64,000 nucleotides of DNA from Pseudomonas sp. PDM18 (lineage in GTDB: Bacteria > Pseudomonadota > Gammaproteobacteria > Pseudomonadales > Pseudomonadaceae), in NCBI RefSeq assembly GCF_014852585.1, contig NZ_JACVBX010000001.1:930001-994000 (forward strand). Reading direction: 5' to 3'. Under the pieces are notes generated by a model, which did not search any database, had not been told where the DNA came from, and saw nothing but the letters and a program-made list of their open reading frames with translations. Position 1 is the stretch's first letter. Each line of letters begins with the position of its first letter. The translations under genes were made by a program, and so were the position numbers. Below are positions 41,999 to 50,051 of this stretch, one piece after another.

Positions 41999-43060
41999 AT
42001 GAGCAAGCCCCACTGGATGATCTACGGCGCCAACGGCTACACCGGCCGGCTGGTGGCCGAGCAGGCGCAGCGCGAGGGCCTGAAGCCTGTCCTCGCCGGC
42101 CGCAACCCGGCCAGCCTGCATGCGCTGGGCAGTTCACTGGGCCTGGAATGCCGGGTGTTCGACCTGAACGACAGCGCCGCCGCCCTGGCCGCGCTGGAAG
42201 ATGTCGGCGTGGTCGCCAACTGCGCCGGGCCCTTCTCCGCCACCGCCGCGCCGATGATCGAGGCGTGCATCGCGAGCGGCGCGCATTACGTGGATATCAC
42301 CGGGGAGATTTCCGTCTTCGAATACGCCCACAGCCTCGACGAAGTCGCGCGCACGGCGGGCGTAGTGATCTGCCCCGGCGTCGGCTTCGATGTGATCCCC
42401 ACCGACTGCGTTGCCGCCTGCCTGAAGGAAGCCATGCCCGATGCCGCGCACCTGGCACTGGGCTTCGACAGCGGCAGCGGTCTCTCGCCAGGCACCGCCA
42501 AGACCACCGTGGAAGGACTCAAGCTGGGCGGTAAGGTGCGCGAGGCCGGGCGTCTGCGTGATGTGCCGCTGGGCTACAAGCGCCGCGACATCGACTTCGG
42601 CCGTGGCCTCAAGCACGCGGTGACCATTCCTTGGGGCGACGTCGCGACGGCCTATTACTCCACCGGTATCGGCGACATCGAGGTCTACCTGCCCGTACCG
42701 CCGGCCGCCGCCATCGGCATGCGGGTGATGGACAGTTTGCGCCCGCTGCTGGGCCGCGACCGCGTGCAGGACTGGCTCAAGCAACAGGTAGACAAGCGCG
42801 TTCGCGGCCCTGACGAACTGGCCCGCAGCAAGCTGCGCACCTGGGTCTGGGGCGAAGTGCGCAACGCCCGTGGCGAGCGCCGCACTGCACGGCTGGAAAC
42901 CGCCAACGGCTACGACGTGACTATCCACGGCGTGATCTTCGCGGTGCGCCACCTGCTGGCCAACCCCAATACGGTCGGCTACTTCACCCCGTCGAAACTC
43001 TTCGGCGCGCGCTGCATCGAGCAATTGCCGGGCAGCGGGAGCATCGTCATTCGCGGCTGA
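41999..43060 (+). CDS. Saccharopine dehydrogenase-like NAD(P)-binding protein
   Basis: A 353-residue protein with the N-terminal Rossmann motif WMIYGANGYTGRLVAEQA and the conserved CAGPFSATAAPMIEACIASGAHYVDITGE, typical of the saccharopine dehydrogenase/trans-acting enoyl reductase-like family. Most such bacterial proteins have no proven substrate. The start may be 41996 or 41999 (two adjacent ATGs after GAGG). Its last 14 bases overlap the convergent argP gene. Confidence 0.82.
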   Translation: MSKPHWMIYGANGYTGRLVAEQAQREGLKPVLAGRNPASLHALGSSLGLECRVFDLNDSAAALAALEDVGVVANCAGPFSATAAPMIEACIASGAHYVDITGEISVFEYAHSLDEVARTAGVVICPGVGFDVIPTDCVAACLKEAMPDAAHLALGFDSGSGLSPGTAKTTVEGLKLGGKVREAGRLRDVPLGYKRRDIDFGRGLKHAVTIPWGDVATAYYSTGIGDIEVYLPVPPAAAIGMRVMDSLRPLLGRDRVQDWLKQQVDKRVRGPDELARSKLRTWVWGEVRNARGERRTARLETANGYDVTIHGVIFAVRHLLANPNTVGYFTPSKLFGARCIEQLPGSGSIVIRG

Positions 43061-43946
43061 TCGGCACCATGAGCCCCGGCGCCTTTGCCAGCAGGTGGCG
43101 GGTCAGCGCAGTGAGCAACTCACCGCCGTTGCGCCAGTGGTGCCAGTAAAGGGGAACGTCGATCACCTGCCCCGGCAGCATGTCCACCAGCTCACCGCGT
43201 TCCAGCTCGCCGCGCACTTGCTGTTCGGGAACAAGGCCCCAGCCGAGGCCGCCGCTGGTCATGCGCACAAAGCCTTCGGAGGACGGGCACAGGTGATAGC
43301 TGAAGTGGCCATCGACGCCGAGGTCCCTCAGGTAGCGGTGCTGCAGTTGATCGTCCGGACCATAGACGATGGCCGGAGCACGCACGAGCCCGGCGGGGCT
43401 CACGCCCTTGGGAAAGTGCCGGGCGATGAATTCCGGGCTGGCCAGCCCGCGATAGCGCATGGCGCCCAGCGGCTCGGATCGCCCGCCGGCCACCGGGCGC
43501 GGACTGGCGCAGACACAGCCGGCCACCTCACCCGCGCGCATGCGCTTGAGGCCGACTTCCTGGTCCTCCACGACCAAGTCCAACAGCACATGGCGCTCGC
43601 CGCAGAAATCGCCGACCGCGTCCGCCCACCAGGTGGCCAGGCTGTCGGCGTTCAACGCCAGGCGCAGGCGCTCGGGCGCCGCGCCGTCATCCAGCGCAGG
43701 CACCCATTGCTGCAGATCGCCCTCCAGCAGGCGCACCTGCTGCACATGGTTGAGCAGGCGCTGGCCGAGATCGGTCGGCTGCGGCCTTGCCGCGCGCACC
43801 AGCACCGGCTGGCCGACCCGCGCTTCGAGCAGCTTTATGCGCTGGGAAATGGCCGACTGCGACAGCCCCAGCACCTGGGCGCCGCGTTCGAAACCGCCCT
43901 GTTCCACCACGGCGGCCAGGGCGGCAAGCAGCTTGTAGTCGAACAT
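43047..43946 (-). CDS. argP: LysR-type regulator ArgP (IciA)
   Basis: Activates argO, the arginine/lysine exporter gene, in response to basic amino acids. The 299-residue protein starts MFDYKLLAALAAVVEQGGFERGAQVLGLSQSAISQRIKLLEARVG, a near-signature ArgP helix-turn-helix, with WAHHWRN-like YWHHWRNGGELL near the C-terminus. It is divergent from the ACT-domain and argO genes, with starts 100 bases apart, which fits local regulation. Its 3' end overlaps the preceding convergent gene by 14 bases. The intergenic segment 43960-43990 has TTATACAGG/ATACAAGAAAA-type AT-rich symmetry. Confidence 0.88.
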   Translation of the reverse strand: MFDYKLLAALAAVVEQGGFERGAQVLGLSQSAISQRIKLLEARVGQPVLVRAARPQPTDLGQRLLNHVQQVRLLEGDLQQWVPALDDGAAPERLRLALNADSLATWWADAVGDFCGERHVLLDLVVEDQEVGLKRMRAGEVAGCVCASPRPVAGGRSEPLGAMRYRGLASPEFIARHFPKGVSPAGLVRAPAIVYGPDDQLQHRYLRDLGVDGHFSYHLCPSSEGFVRMTSGGLGWGLVPEQQVRGELERGELVDMLPGQVIDVPLYWHHWRNGGELLTALTRHLLAKAPGLMVPISRE

Positions 43947-44045
43947 GATCAGTTTCCCTAATGAGATATCAGCAGTATTGCTTTTTCTTATACAGGCCAA
44001 AGCCGGACAATCGCCAGCATTCCCACTCTTTATGGACTGCCCACC

Positions 44046-44453
44046 ATGGCTGGCGAAACCTCCCTGGCCGCGCTGCTGCGCGACATGACCCCGGTGCTCA
44101 ACGACGGCGAGTACGTCTTCTGCACCCTGCCGGACGGCCAGCTCCCGACCGGCCTGCAGCCGCTGGGCAGCTTCCGCGAGAGCGAGGGTCTGACGCTGAT
44201 CCTGTCGCGCGCCGAAGCCGAACAAGCCGGGCTGGCCTTCGACTACGTCGCCGCTTGGCTGACCCTGGAAGTGCACTCGGCGTTGCAGGCGGTCGGTCTC
44301 ACCGCTGCCGTGGCCGGCGCCCTGGCCAAGGCCGGAATCAGTTGCAACGTGATCGCCGCCTGGTACCACGACCACCTGTTCGTCGCCTACGCCGACGGCC
44401 CGCGAGCGCTGGACGTGCTGCGCGCCCTCGCCCGCAACCCGGAAGGAGCCTGA
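44046..44453 (+). CDS. ACT-domain protein between argP and argO
   Basis: A 135-residue protein of the tandem ACT_3/ACT_7 type: LAALLRDMTPVLNDGEYVFCTLP, FRESEGLTLILSRAEAEQAG and VGLTAAVAGALAKAGISCNVIAAWYHDHLFVAYAD. ACT modules bind amino acids, so it may sense or buffer lysine or arginine together with ArgP and ArgO. It ends 3 bases before the argO start and is likely co-transcribed. Same order as PA4363-PA4365 from memory. Confidence 0.85.
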   Translation: MAGETSLAALLRDMTPVLNDGEYVFCTLPDGQLPTGLQPLGSFRESEGLTLILSRAEAEQAGLAFDYVAAWLTLEVHSALQAVGLTAAVAGALAKAGISCNVIAAWYHDHLFVAYADGPRALDVLRALARNPEGA

Positions 44454-44456
44454 ATC

Positions 44457-45059
44457 ATGTGGCAGAGCTACCTCAATGGAGTGCTGGTCGCCGCCGGCCT
44501 GATCATCGCCATCGGTGCACAGAACGCCTTCGTCCTCGCCCAGAGCCTGCGCCGCGAACATCACCTGTCAGTGGCCGCGCTGTGCGTGCTGTGCGACGCC
44601 ATCCTGGTCAGCGCCGGGGTGTTCGGCCTGGCCAAGGTCCTCGCCGAGAACCCGACGCTGCTGGCCATCGCGCGCTGGGGCGGCGTCACCTTCCTGGTCT
44701 GGTACGGCCTCAAGGCACTGCGTCGTGCAGTCGCACCCGAAGCCATGGCCGATGCCCAGGAAACCGGCCCGCGTTCACGTCGCACCGTGCTGATGGCAGC
44801 GCTGGCGGTGACCCTGCTCAACCCCCACGTCTACCTCGACACCGTGCTGCTGATCGGCTCACTCGGCGCCCAGCAGACAGCGCCCGGCGCCTACGCCATG
44901 GGTGCGGCCAGCGCCTCTCTGCTGTGGTTCTTCACCCTGGCCTTCGGCGCCGCGTGGCTTGCGCCGTGGCTGGCGCGGCCGGCGACCTGGCGCCTGGTGG
45001 ACCTGATGGTCGCGGTGATGATGCTGGGCATGGCCGCGCAACTGGTGTTCGCCAACTGA
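44457..45059 (+). CDS. argO: Arginine/lysine exporter, LysE family (ArgO)
   Basis: A 200-residue inner-membrane exporter with six hydrophobic helices. The opening YLNGVLVAAGLIIAIGAQNAFVLAQSLRREHH is the LysE/ArgO signature (IAIGAQNAFVL). Expelling excess arginine or lysine protects from their accumulation and from canavanine. GGAAGGAG precedes the ATG. Expression is expected to be ArgP-dependent. Confidence 0.87.
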   Translation: MWQSYLNGVLVAAGLIIAIGAQNAFVLAQSLRREHHLSVAALCVLCDAILVSAGVFGLAKVLAENPTLLAIARWGGVTFLVWYGLKALRRAVAPEAMADAQETGPRSRRTVLMAALAVTLLNPHVYLDTVLLIGSLGAQQTAPGAYAMGAASASLLWFFTLAFGAAWLAPWLARPATWRLVDLMVAVMMLGMAAQLVFAN

Positions 45060-45385
45060 TCTGCGGCCCGCCGAGGGAAGCTTTTCGAACGACGTTCCGT
45101 CATCCCGGTCTGTGCATAGTGAGCGTCGCGCTCCGACGCAAGCCGCTGTGCAGGGCCTTTGCCCCTACAGTTGCTGCGTGGATATGCCGCAGGTCGGGTG
45201 CTATGATCGGACCTTCGCGGCGCCGGCGGGCTCTGAGCCTTCCGGACGCAACTGGCGCGCTGCCTGTCCCTTGATGGGGCGCATTGCAGCTACGCCCGGA
45301 TGCCGCGACAAACATCGAACCGGCCCCGTGTACCGGTCGCGCGCACGTCGCGCTAGCCCAGACTGAGTGAGATAGGAGAGAGACC
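45060..45385 (+). promoter_or_regulatory. Upstream region of sodB (no other gene seen)
   Basis: A 326-base gap. A TATGAT -10-like element at 45202-45207 with TGGATA 17 bases upstream is a weak promoter candidate and would leave a 175-base leader. No Fur-box match was noticed. I see no tRNA or convincing small ORF. The ribosome-binding site of sodB is AGGAGAGAGA. Confidence 0.3.
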
Positions 45386-45967
45386 ATGGCTTTCGAATTG
45401 CCGCCGCTGCCTTACGCGAAGAACGCCCTTGAGCCGCACATTTCCGCGGAAACCCTGGAATTCCACCACGACAAGCACCACAACACCTACGTCGTGAACC
45501 TGAACAACCTGGTTCCGGGTACCGAGTTCGAAGGCAAGAGCCTGGAAGACATCGTCAAGACCTCTTCCGGCGGCATCTTCAACAACGCCGCCCAGGTGTG
45601 GAACCACACCTTCTACTGGAACTGCCTGAGCCCCAACGGCGGTGGCCAGCCCTCCGGCGCCCTGGCGGATGCCATCAACGCTGCCTTCGGTTCCTTCGAC
45701 AAGTTCAAGGAAGAGTTCAGCAAGACCTCCATCGGCACCTTCGGCTCCGGCTGGGGCTGGCTGGTGAAGAAAGCCGACGGCTCCCTGGCCCTGGCCAGCA
45801 CCATCGGCGCCGGCTGCCCGCTGACCAGCGGCGACACCCCGCTGCTGACCTGCGACGTCTGGGAACACGCCTACTACATCGACTACCGCAACCTGCGTCC
45901 GAAGTACGTCGAGGCGTTCTGGAACCTGGTCAACTGGGACTTCGTGGCTGAGCAGTTCGCTGCCTGA
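45386..45967 (+). CDS. sodB: Iron superoxide dismutase
   Basis: Dismutates superoxide in the cytoplasm. The 193-residue protein has the Fe/Mn-SOD ligands: His27 in [11 protein letters not shown], His74 in [11 protein letters not shown], and Asp157/His161 in [13 protein letters not shown]. The Fe-type marker [13 protein letters not shown] and the short length fit SodB. Strong ribosome-binding site and perfect terminator follow a monocistronic layout. It precedes bifA as in P. aeruginosa PA4366-PA4367. Confidence 0.97.
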   Translation: MAFELPPLPYAKNALEPHISAETLEFHHDKHHNTYVVNLNNLVPGTEFEGKSLEDIVKTSSGGIFNNAAQVWNHTFYWNCLSPNGGGQPSGALADAINAAFGSFDKFKEEFSKTSIGTFGSGWGWLVKKADGSLALASTIGAGCPLTSGDTPLLTCDVWEHAYYIDYRNLRPKYVEAFWNLVNWDFVAEQFAA

Positions 45968-45986
45968 ATGCACCCTGCTTGATAGG

Positions 45987-46014
45987 AAAAACCCGGCCTT
46001 GCGCCGGGTTTTTT
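45987..46014 (+). terminator. Rho-independent terminator of sodB
   Basis: Arms AAAAACCCGGC / GCCGGGTTTTT with loop CTTGC, ending in six T. Confidence 0.92.
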
Positions 46015-46160
46015 CGTAATGGACGCGTATCACCTTCGTGTCAGCTAACCTGAAAGGCCGGTACAGTCACGAAACACAACGATGGCCCTTTGACGTCATT
46101 GCGCCAATTGCCAATACTCAGCCCCAGTCGTTCGCCCCTGGCGAGAAACAAGGAAAGCCC

Positions 46161-48242
46161 TTGAAACTGGATCCCCGGCACAGCCTCTCCCTCAAGCTGC
46201 TGCGAATGGTATTGCTCGCGGCCCTCGTGGTCGGAGTGGTACTCAGCTGTGCCCAGATCGTCTATGACGCCCACAAGGCCCGCCAGGCCGTGCACAACGA
46301 TGCCCAGCGCATCCTGGCGATGGTCCGCGACCCGTCCACCCAGGCCGTCTACAGCCTCGACCGCGACATGGCGATGCAGGTCCTCGAAGGCCTGTTCCAG
46401 CACGAAGCCGTGCGCTACGCCGCCATCGGCCATCCCGACGAACCCATGCTGGCGGAGAAATCCCGCCCGCTGCTGGACTCCAACACCCGCTGGCTGACCG
46501 ACCCGATCCTCGGCGCCGAGCAGAACTACTCCATTCGCCTCGCCGGCCGTGGCGGCTCCAACGAGTACTACGGCGACCTGAAGATCACCCTCGACACCGC
46601 CCCCTATGGCGACGACTTCGTCGCCACCTCGGTGATCATCTTCATCTCCGGCATCCTACGCGCCATGGCCCTGAGTCTGGTGCTGTTCATGGTCTACCAC
46701 TGGCTGCTGACCAAGCCGCTGTCGAAGATCATCGAGCACCTTGCCTCGATCAACCCGGACCGCCCCAGCCAGCACAAGCTGCCGATGCCCGACGGCCACG
46801 AGAAGGACGAGCTGGGTTTATGGGTGAATACCGCCAACCAGCTGCTGGCCTCTATCGAGCGCAACGGCCATTTGCGCCGGGAGGCCGAAGACAGCCTGCT
46901 GCGCATCTCCCAGTACGACTTCCTCACCGGCCTACCCAACCGCAAGCTGCTGCAACAGCGTCTGGACCAGATACTCGAAGGCGCCTCGCGCCTGCAACGC
47001 CGCGTCGCCGTGCTCTGCCTGGGCCTGGATGACTTCAAGGGCATCAACGAGCAATACAGCTACCAGTTCGGCGACCAGTTGCTGATCGCCCTCGCCGACC
47101 GCCTGCGCACCCGCAGCGCACACCTCGGCGCCCTGGCGCGGCTGGGCGGCGACCAGTTCGCCCTGGTCCAGGCCGACATCGAACAGCCCTACGAAGCGGC
47201 GGAGCTGGCCCAGCAGATCCTCGACGATCTCGAAGCTCCCTTCGAGCTCGACCAGCACCTAGTGCACCTGCGCGCCACCATCGGCATCACCCTGTTCCCC
47301 GAGGACGGCGAGACCACCGAGAAGCTGCTGCAGAAAGCCGAGCAGACCATGACCCTGGCCAAGAGCCGCTCGCGCAACCGCTACCAGTTCTACATCGCCA
47401 GCGTCGACAGCGAGATGCGCCGCCGCCGCGAGCTGGAGAAGGACCTGCGCGAAGCCCTGGCGCGCAACGAACTGCACCTGGTGTATCAGCCGCAGGTGGA
47501 TTACCGCGATCACCGCGTGGTCGGCGTCGAGGCGCTGCTGCGCTGGCAGCACCCGACCCAGGGCTGGGTCGCGCCGGACCTGTTCATTCCGCTGGCAGAA
47601 CAGAACGGCAGCATCTTCAGCATCGGCGAATGGGTACTCGACCAGTCCTGCCGCCAACTGCGCGAATGGCACGACCAGGGCTTCGACGACCTGCGCCTGG
47701 CGGTCAACCTGTCCACCGTGCAGCTGCGCCACAACGCCCTGCCGCGGGTGGTCAGCAACCTGTTGCAGATGCACCGCCTGCCGCCACGCTCGCTGGAGCT
47801 GGAAGTCACCGAGACGGGCCTGATGGAGGACATCTCCACCGCCGCCCAGCACCTGCTCAGCCTGCGCCGCGCAGGCGCCTTGATCGCCATCGACGACTTC
47901 GGCACCGGCTACTCCTCGCTGAGCTACCTGAAGAGCCTGCCGCTGGACAAGATCAAGATCGACAAGAGCTTCGTTCAGGACCTGCTGCTGGACGACGATG
48001 ACGCCACCATCGTTCGCGCCATCATCCAGCTGGGCAAGAGCCTGGGCATGCAGGTGATCGCCGAGGGCGTGGAGACGGTCGAGCAGGAGGCCTACATCAT
48101 TGCCCAGGGCTGCCACGAAGGTCAGGGCTACCTCTACAGCAAGCCGCTGCCGGCGCGCGAGCTGACCCTGTATCTCAAGCAGGCGCGGCGCCTGGCCGAA
48201 GCGGCCGGCGGCAATCCGGGCGGGTCCGTCGAGCGGCATTGA
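46161..48242 (+). CDS. bifA: BifA c-di-GMP phosphodiesterase (degenerate GGDEF plus EAL), TTG start
   Basis: A 693-residue inner-membrane enzyme that breaks down cyclic di-GMP and so promotes swarming over biofilm. It has membrane helix 1 (LLRMVLLAALVVGVVLSCAQIV), a periplasmic domain, and helix 2 (TSVIIFISGILRAMALSLVLFMVY). Next comes a HAMP-like segment, a GGDEF domain in which the active-site motif is GGDQF (cyclase-dead), and an EAL domain with EALLRW, EVTETGLMED and DDFGTGYSSL intact. I choose TTG 46161 (LKLDPRHSLSLK) because AAGGAAAG lies upstream and the length fits PAO1 BifA. The in-frame GTG at 46038 lacks a ribosome-binding site and abuts the sodB terminator. Confidence 0.9.
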   Translation: MKLDPRHSLSLKLLRMVLLAALVVGVVLSCAQIVYDAHKARQAVHNDAQRILAMVRDPSTQAVYSLDRDMAMQVLEGLFQHEAVRYAAIGHPDEPMLAEKSRPLLDSNTRWLTDPILGAEQNYSIRLAGRGGSNEYYGDLKITLDTAPYGDDFVATSVIIFISGILRAMALSLVLFMVYHWLLTKPLSKIIEHLASINPDRPSQHKLPMPDGHEKDELGLWVNTANQLLASIERNGHLRREAEDSLLRISQYDFLTGLPNRKLLQQRLDQILEGASRLQRRVAVLCLGLDDFKGINEQYSYQFGDQLLIALADRLRTRSAHLGALARLGGDQFALVQADIEQPYEAAELAQQILDDLEAPFELDQHLVHLRATIGITLFPEDGETTEKLLQKAEQTMTLAKSRSRNRYQFYIASVDSEMRRRRELEKDLREALARNELHLVYQPQVDYRDHRVVGVEALLRWQHPTQGWVAPDLFIPLAEQNGSIFSIGEWVLDQSCRQLREWHDQGFDDLRLAVNLSTVQLRHNALPRVVSNLLQMHRLPPRSLELEVTETGLMEDISTAAQHLLSLRRAGALIAIDDFGTGYSSLSYLKSLPLDKIKIDKSFVQDLLLDDDDATIVRAIIQLGKSLGMQVIAEGVETVEQEAYIIAQGCHEGQGYLYSKPLPARELTLYLKQARRLAEAAGGNPGGSVERH

Positions 48243-48285
48243 TCCCTTCGGGTGGAAAACGCCCCTCCTCACGCCGAATCCTCCC

Positions 48286-48358
48286 TGTAAGAGCGAGCTT
48301 GCTCGCGAACAGCCCGAGCGCCGGTGCCAAGAGGTTCGCGAGCAAGCTCGTCCCTACA
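48286..48358. repeat. REP doublet (REPIN-like) between bifA and icmP
   Basis: Left arm TGTAAGAGCGAGCTTGCTCG... (48286-48312) and inverted right arm GGTTCGCGAGCAAGCTCGTC... (48331-48358) enclose a short spacer. Same element family as 36294-36366. Confidence 0.8.
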
Positions 48359-48436
48359 AAGAACGACTCTCCCTGCGCGCTGATAGCGACTTGCTGGCCC
48401 CGCGACCGAACCGCGCTATCGAACGCCCTTTTCAAA

Positions 48437-48455
48437 AATGCAAATCTTTCGCATT
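48437..48455 (+). promoter_or_regulatory. Fur-box candidate upstream of icmP
   Basis: AATGCAAATCTTTCGCATT has AATGC/GCATT ends and matches the symmetric Fur operator AATGATAATCATTATCATT at 14 of 19 positions by hand count. It lies 66-84 bases before the icmP start, in an AT-rich stretch of an otherwise GC-rich region. Iron repression of the imelysin module is the expected consequence. Confidence 0.6.
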
Positions 48456-48520
48456 ATGTTGCGGATTTTCTTGCGCAGTCCTTTTTACGTGCGCCTCTTT
48501 TCCATGCAAAGGAACCCGTC

Positions 48521-49852
48521 ATGACTCGTATGCCCTGGGCCACTGCCAGCCTGCTCGCCATCGCCATTTCCCTCGCCGGCTGCGGCGATGACAAGAAAGC
48601 CGAAGCCCCCGCCGTGCAGGCGCCCAGCACGCAGAGCGCTGCACCGGCGGCTGCCAAGGTCGACGAGGCTGCGGTCAAGGCCGTGGTGAAGAACTACCTG
48701 GACATCGCCGAAGCCACCTACGGCGACGCCCTGACAACCGCCAAGGCCCTGCAGACCGCCGTCGATGCGCTGATCGCCAAGCCCAGCGAAGAAACCCTGA
48801 AGGCCGCCCGCGAAGCCTGGATCGCTTCCCGCCCGTCCTACTCGCAGAGCGAAGCCTTCCGCTTCGGCAACTCGATCATCGACGACTGGGAAGGCGCGGT
48901 TAACGCCTGGCCGCTGGACGAAGGTCTGATCGACTACGTCGCCAAGGACTATCAGCACGCTGAAGGCAACGCTGGCGCCAGTGCCAACATCGTCGCCAAC
49001 ACCGAGATCCAGGTTGGCGAAGACAAGATCGACGTCAAGGAAATCACCGGCGAGAAGCTCAAGGGCCTGAACGAGCTGGGCGGTTCCGAAGCCAACGTCG
49101 CCACTGGCTACCACGCCATCGAATTCCTCCTGTGGGGCCAGGACCTGAACGGCACCAAGCCGGGCGCCGGCGATCGCAAGTACACCGACTACGCCCAGGG
49201 CAAGGACTGCACCAACGGTCATTGCGACCGTCGTGCCGCCTACCTGAAGGCCGTCACCGACCTGCTGGTTTCCGACCTGGAAGAAATGCACGGCAACTTC
49301 AAGGCCGGCGTTGCCGACAACTACCGCGCCAAGGTCGAGGCCGACACCGCCGAGAACAACCTGCGCAAGATGTTCTTCGGCATGGGCTCGCTGTCCCTCG
49401 GCGAGCTGGCTGGCGAGCGCATGAAGGTCGCGCTGGAAGCCAACTCCACCGAAGACGAGCACGACTGCTTCAGCGACAACACCCACAACACCCTGTTCTT
49501 CAATGCCAAGAGCATTCGCAATATCTACACCGGCGAATACAAGCGCACCGACGGCAGCGTCGTGAAGGGCCCGAGCCTGTCCGACCTGGTCGCCAAGGTC
49601 GACGCCGCCGCCGATACCGATCTGAAGAATGACCTGGCCAACACCGAAGCCAAGATGAAAATCATCGTCGACCGTGCCGAGAAGGACGGTGTGCACTTCG
49701 ACCAGATGATCGCCCCGGAAGACAAGGACGATCAGCAGAAGATCCGTGACGCCATCGCCTCGCTGGTCAAGCAGACCGGCGCCATCGAGAAGGCCGCCAC
49801 CGCGGTCGGCGTGCAGGACCTGAAGCCGGACAACGCCGATCACCAATTCTGA
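48521..49852 (+). CDS. icmP: Imelysin-family lipoprotein, insulin-cleaving metalloproteinase IcmP
   Basis: A 443-residue lipoprotein precursor. The signal LLAIAISLAGC sets Cys21 as the lipidation site. The imelysin motif GYHAIEFLLWGQD places the HxxE pair at His198 and Glu201. The family includes P. aeruginosa IcmP and EfeO-type iron-binding proteins. The proteolytic activity is known for the P. aeruginosa protein, but for many members iron binding seems more likely. A Fur-like box is upstream and a terminator (49916-49940) follows. The start at 48521 gives the lipoprotein signal; the open frame from 48239 crosses the REP elements. Confidence 0.88.
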   Translation: MTRMPWATASLLAIAISLAGCGDDKKAEAPAVQAPSTQSAAPAAAKVDEAAVKAVVKNYLDIAEATYGDALTTAKALQTAVDALIAKPSEETLKAAREAWIASRPSYSQSEAFRFGNSIIDDWEGAVNAWPLDEGLIDYVAKDYQHAEGNAGASANIVANTEIQVGEDKIDVKEITGEKLKGLNELGGSEANVATGYHAIEFLLWGQDLNGTKPGAGDRKYTDYAQGKDCTNGHCDRRAAYLKAVTDLLVSDLEEMHGNFKAGVADNYRAKVEADTAENNLRKMFFGMGSLSLGELAGERMKVALEANSTEDEHDCFSDNTHNTLFFNAKSIRNIYTGEYKRTDGSVVKGPSLSDLVAKVDAAADTDLKNDLANTEAKMKIIVDRAEKDGVHFDQMIAPEDKDDQQKIRDAIASLVKQTGAIEKAATAVGVQDLKPDNADHQF

Positions 49853-49915
49853 TCAGCCTGACCTGAAGGGTTGCAGGCGCTGCGGCTCCACGCCGCAGCG
49901 ACCTTGAAACCAAGG

Positions 49916-49940
49916 CAAAGCCCCGCCTCGCGGGGCTTTG
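49916..49940 (+). terminator. Terminator after icmP
   Basis: Arms CAAAGCCCCG / CGGGGCTTTG with a 5-base loop whose ends also pair. The T-run is short. Confidence 0.75.
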
Positions 49941-49972
49941 TCATTTCTGGACGGCAAACGATGTCGTTCGCA

Positions 49973-49991
49973 AATACAAATTTTTCATATT
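49973..49991 (+). promoter_or_regulatory. Weak Fur-box-like AT-rich site before the diheme peroxidase-like gene
   Basis: AATACAAATTTTTCATATT matches the symmetric Fur operator at 11 of 19 positions, so alone it would not stand out. Its position 61-79 bases before the next gene of an iron-related cluster is the reason to list it. The AT-rich patch is more certain than the identity of the regulator. Confidence 0.3.
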
Positions 49992-50051
49992 TGCATTTGA
50001 CACCCCTGCTACCATGGCGTGCTGCCATATACCGCCCTGGAACCCCCGCCA

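Noticed and set aside
45100-45387. Short frames in the argO-sodB gap
   Set aside because: No ribosome-binding site or family resemblance, and they run through the probable sodB promoter.
46038-46160. GTG-initiated N-terminal extension of BifA
   Set aside because: It has no ribosome-binding site, begins 24 bases after the sodB terminator, and adds residues not expected in BifA.
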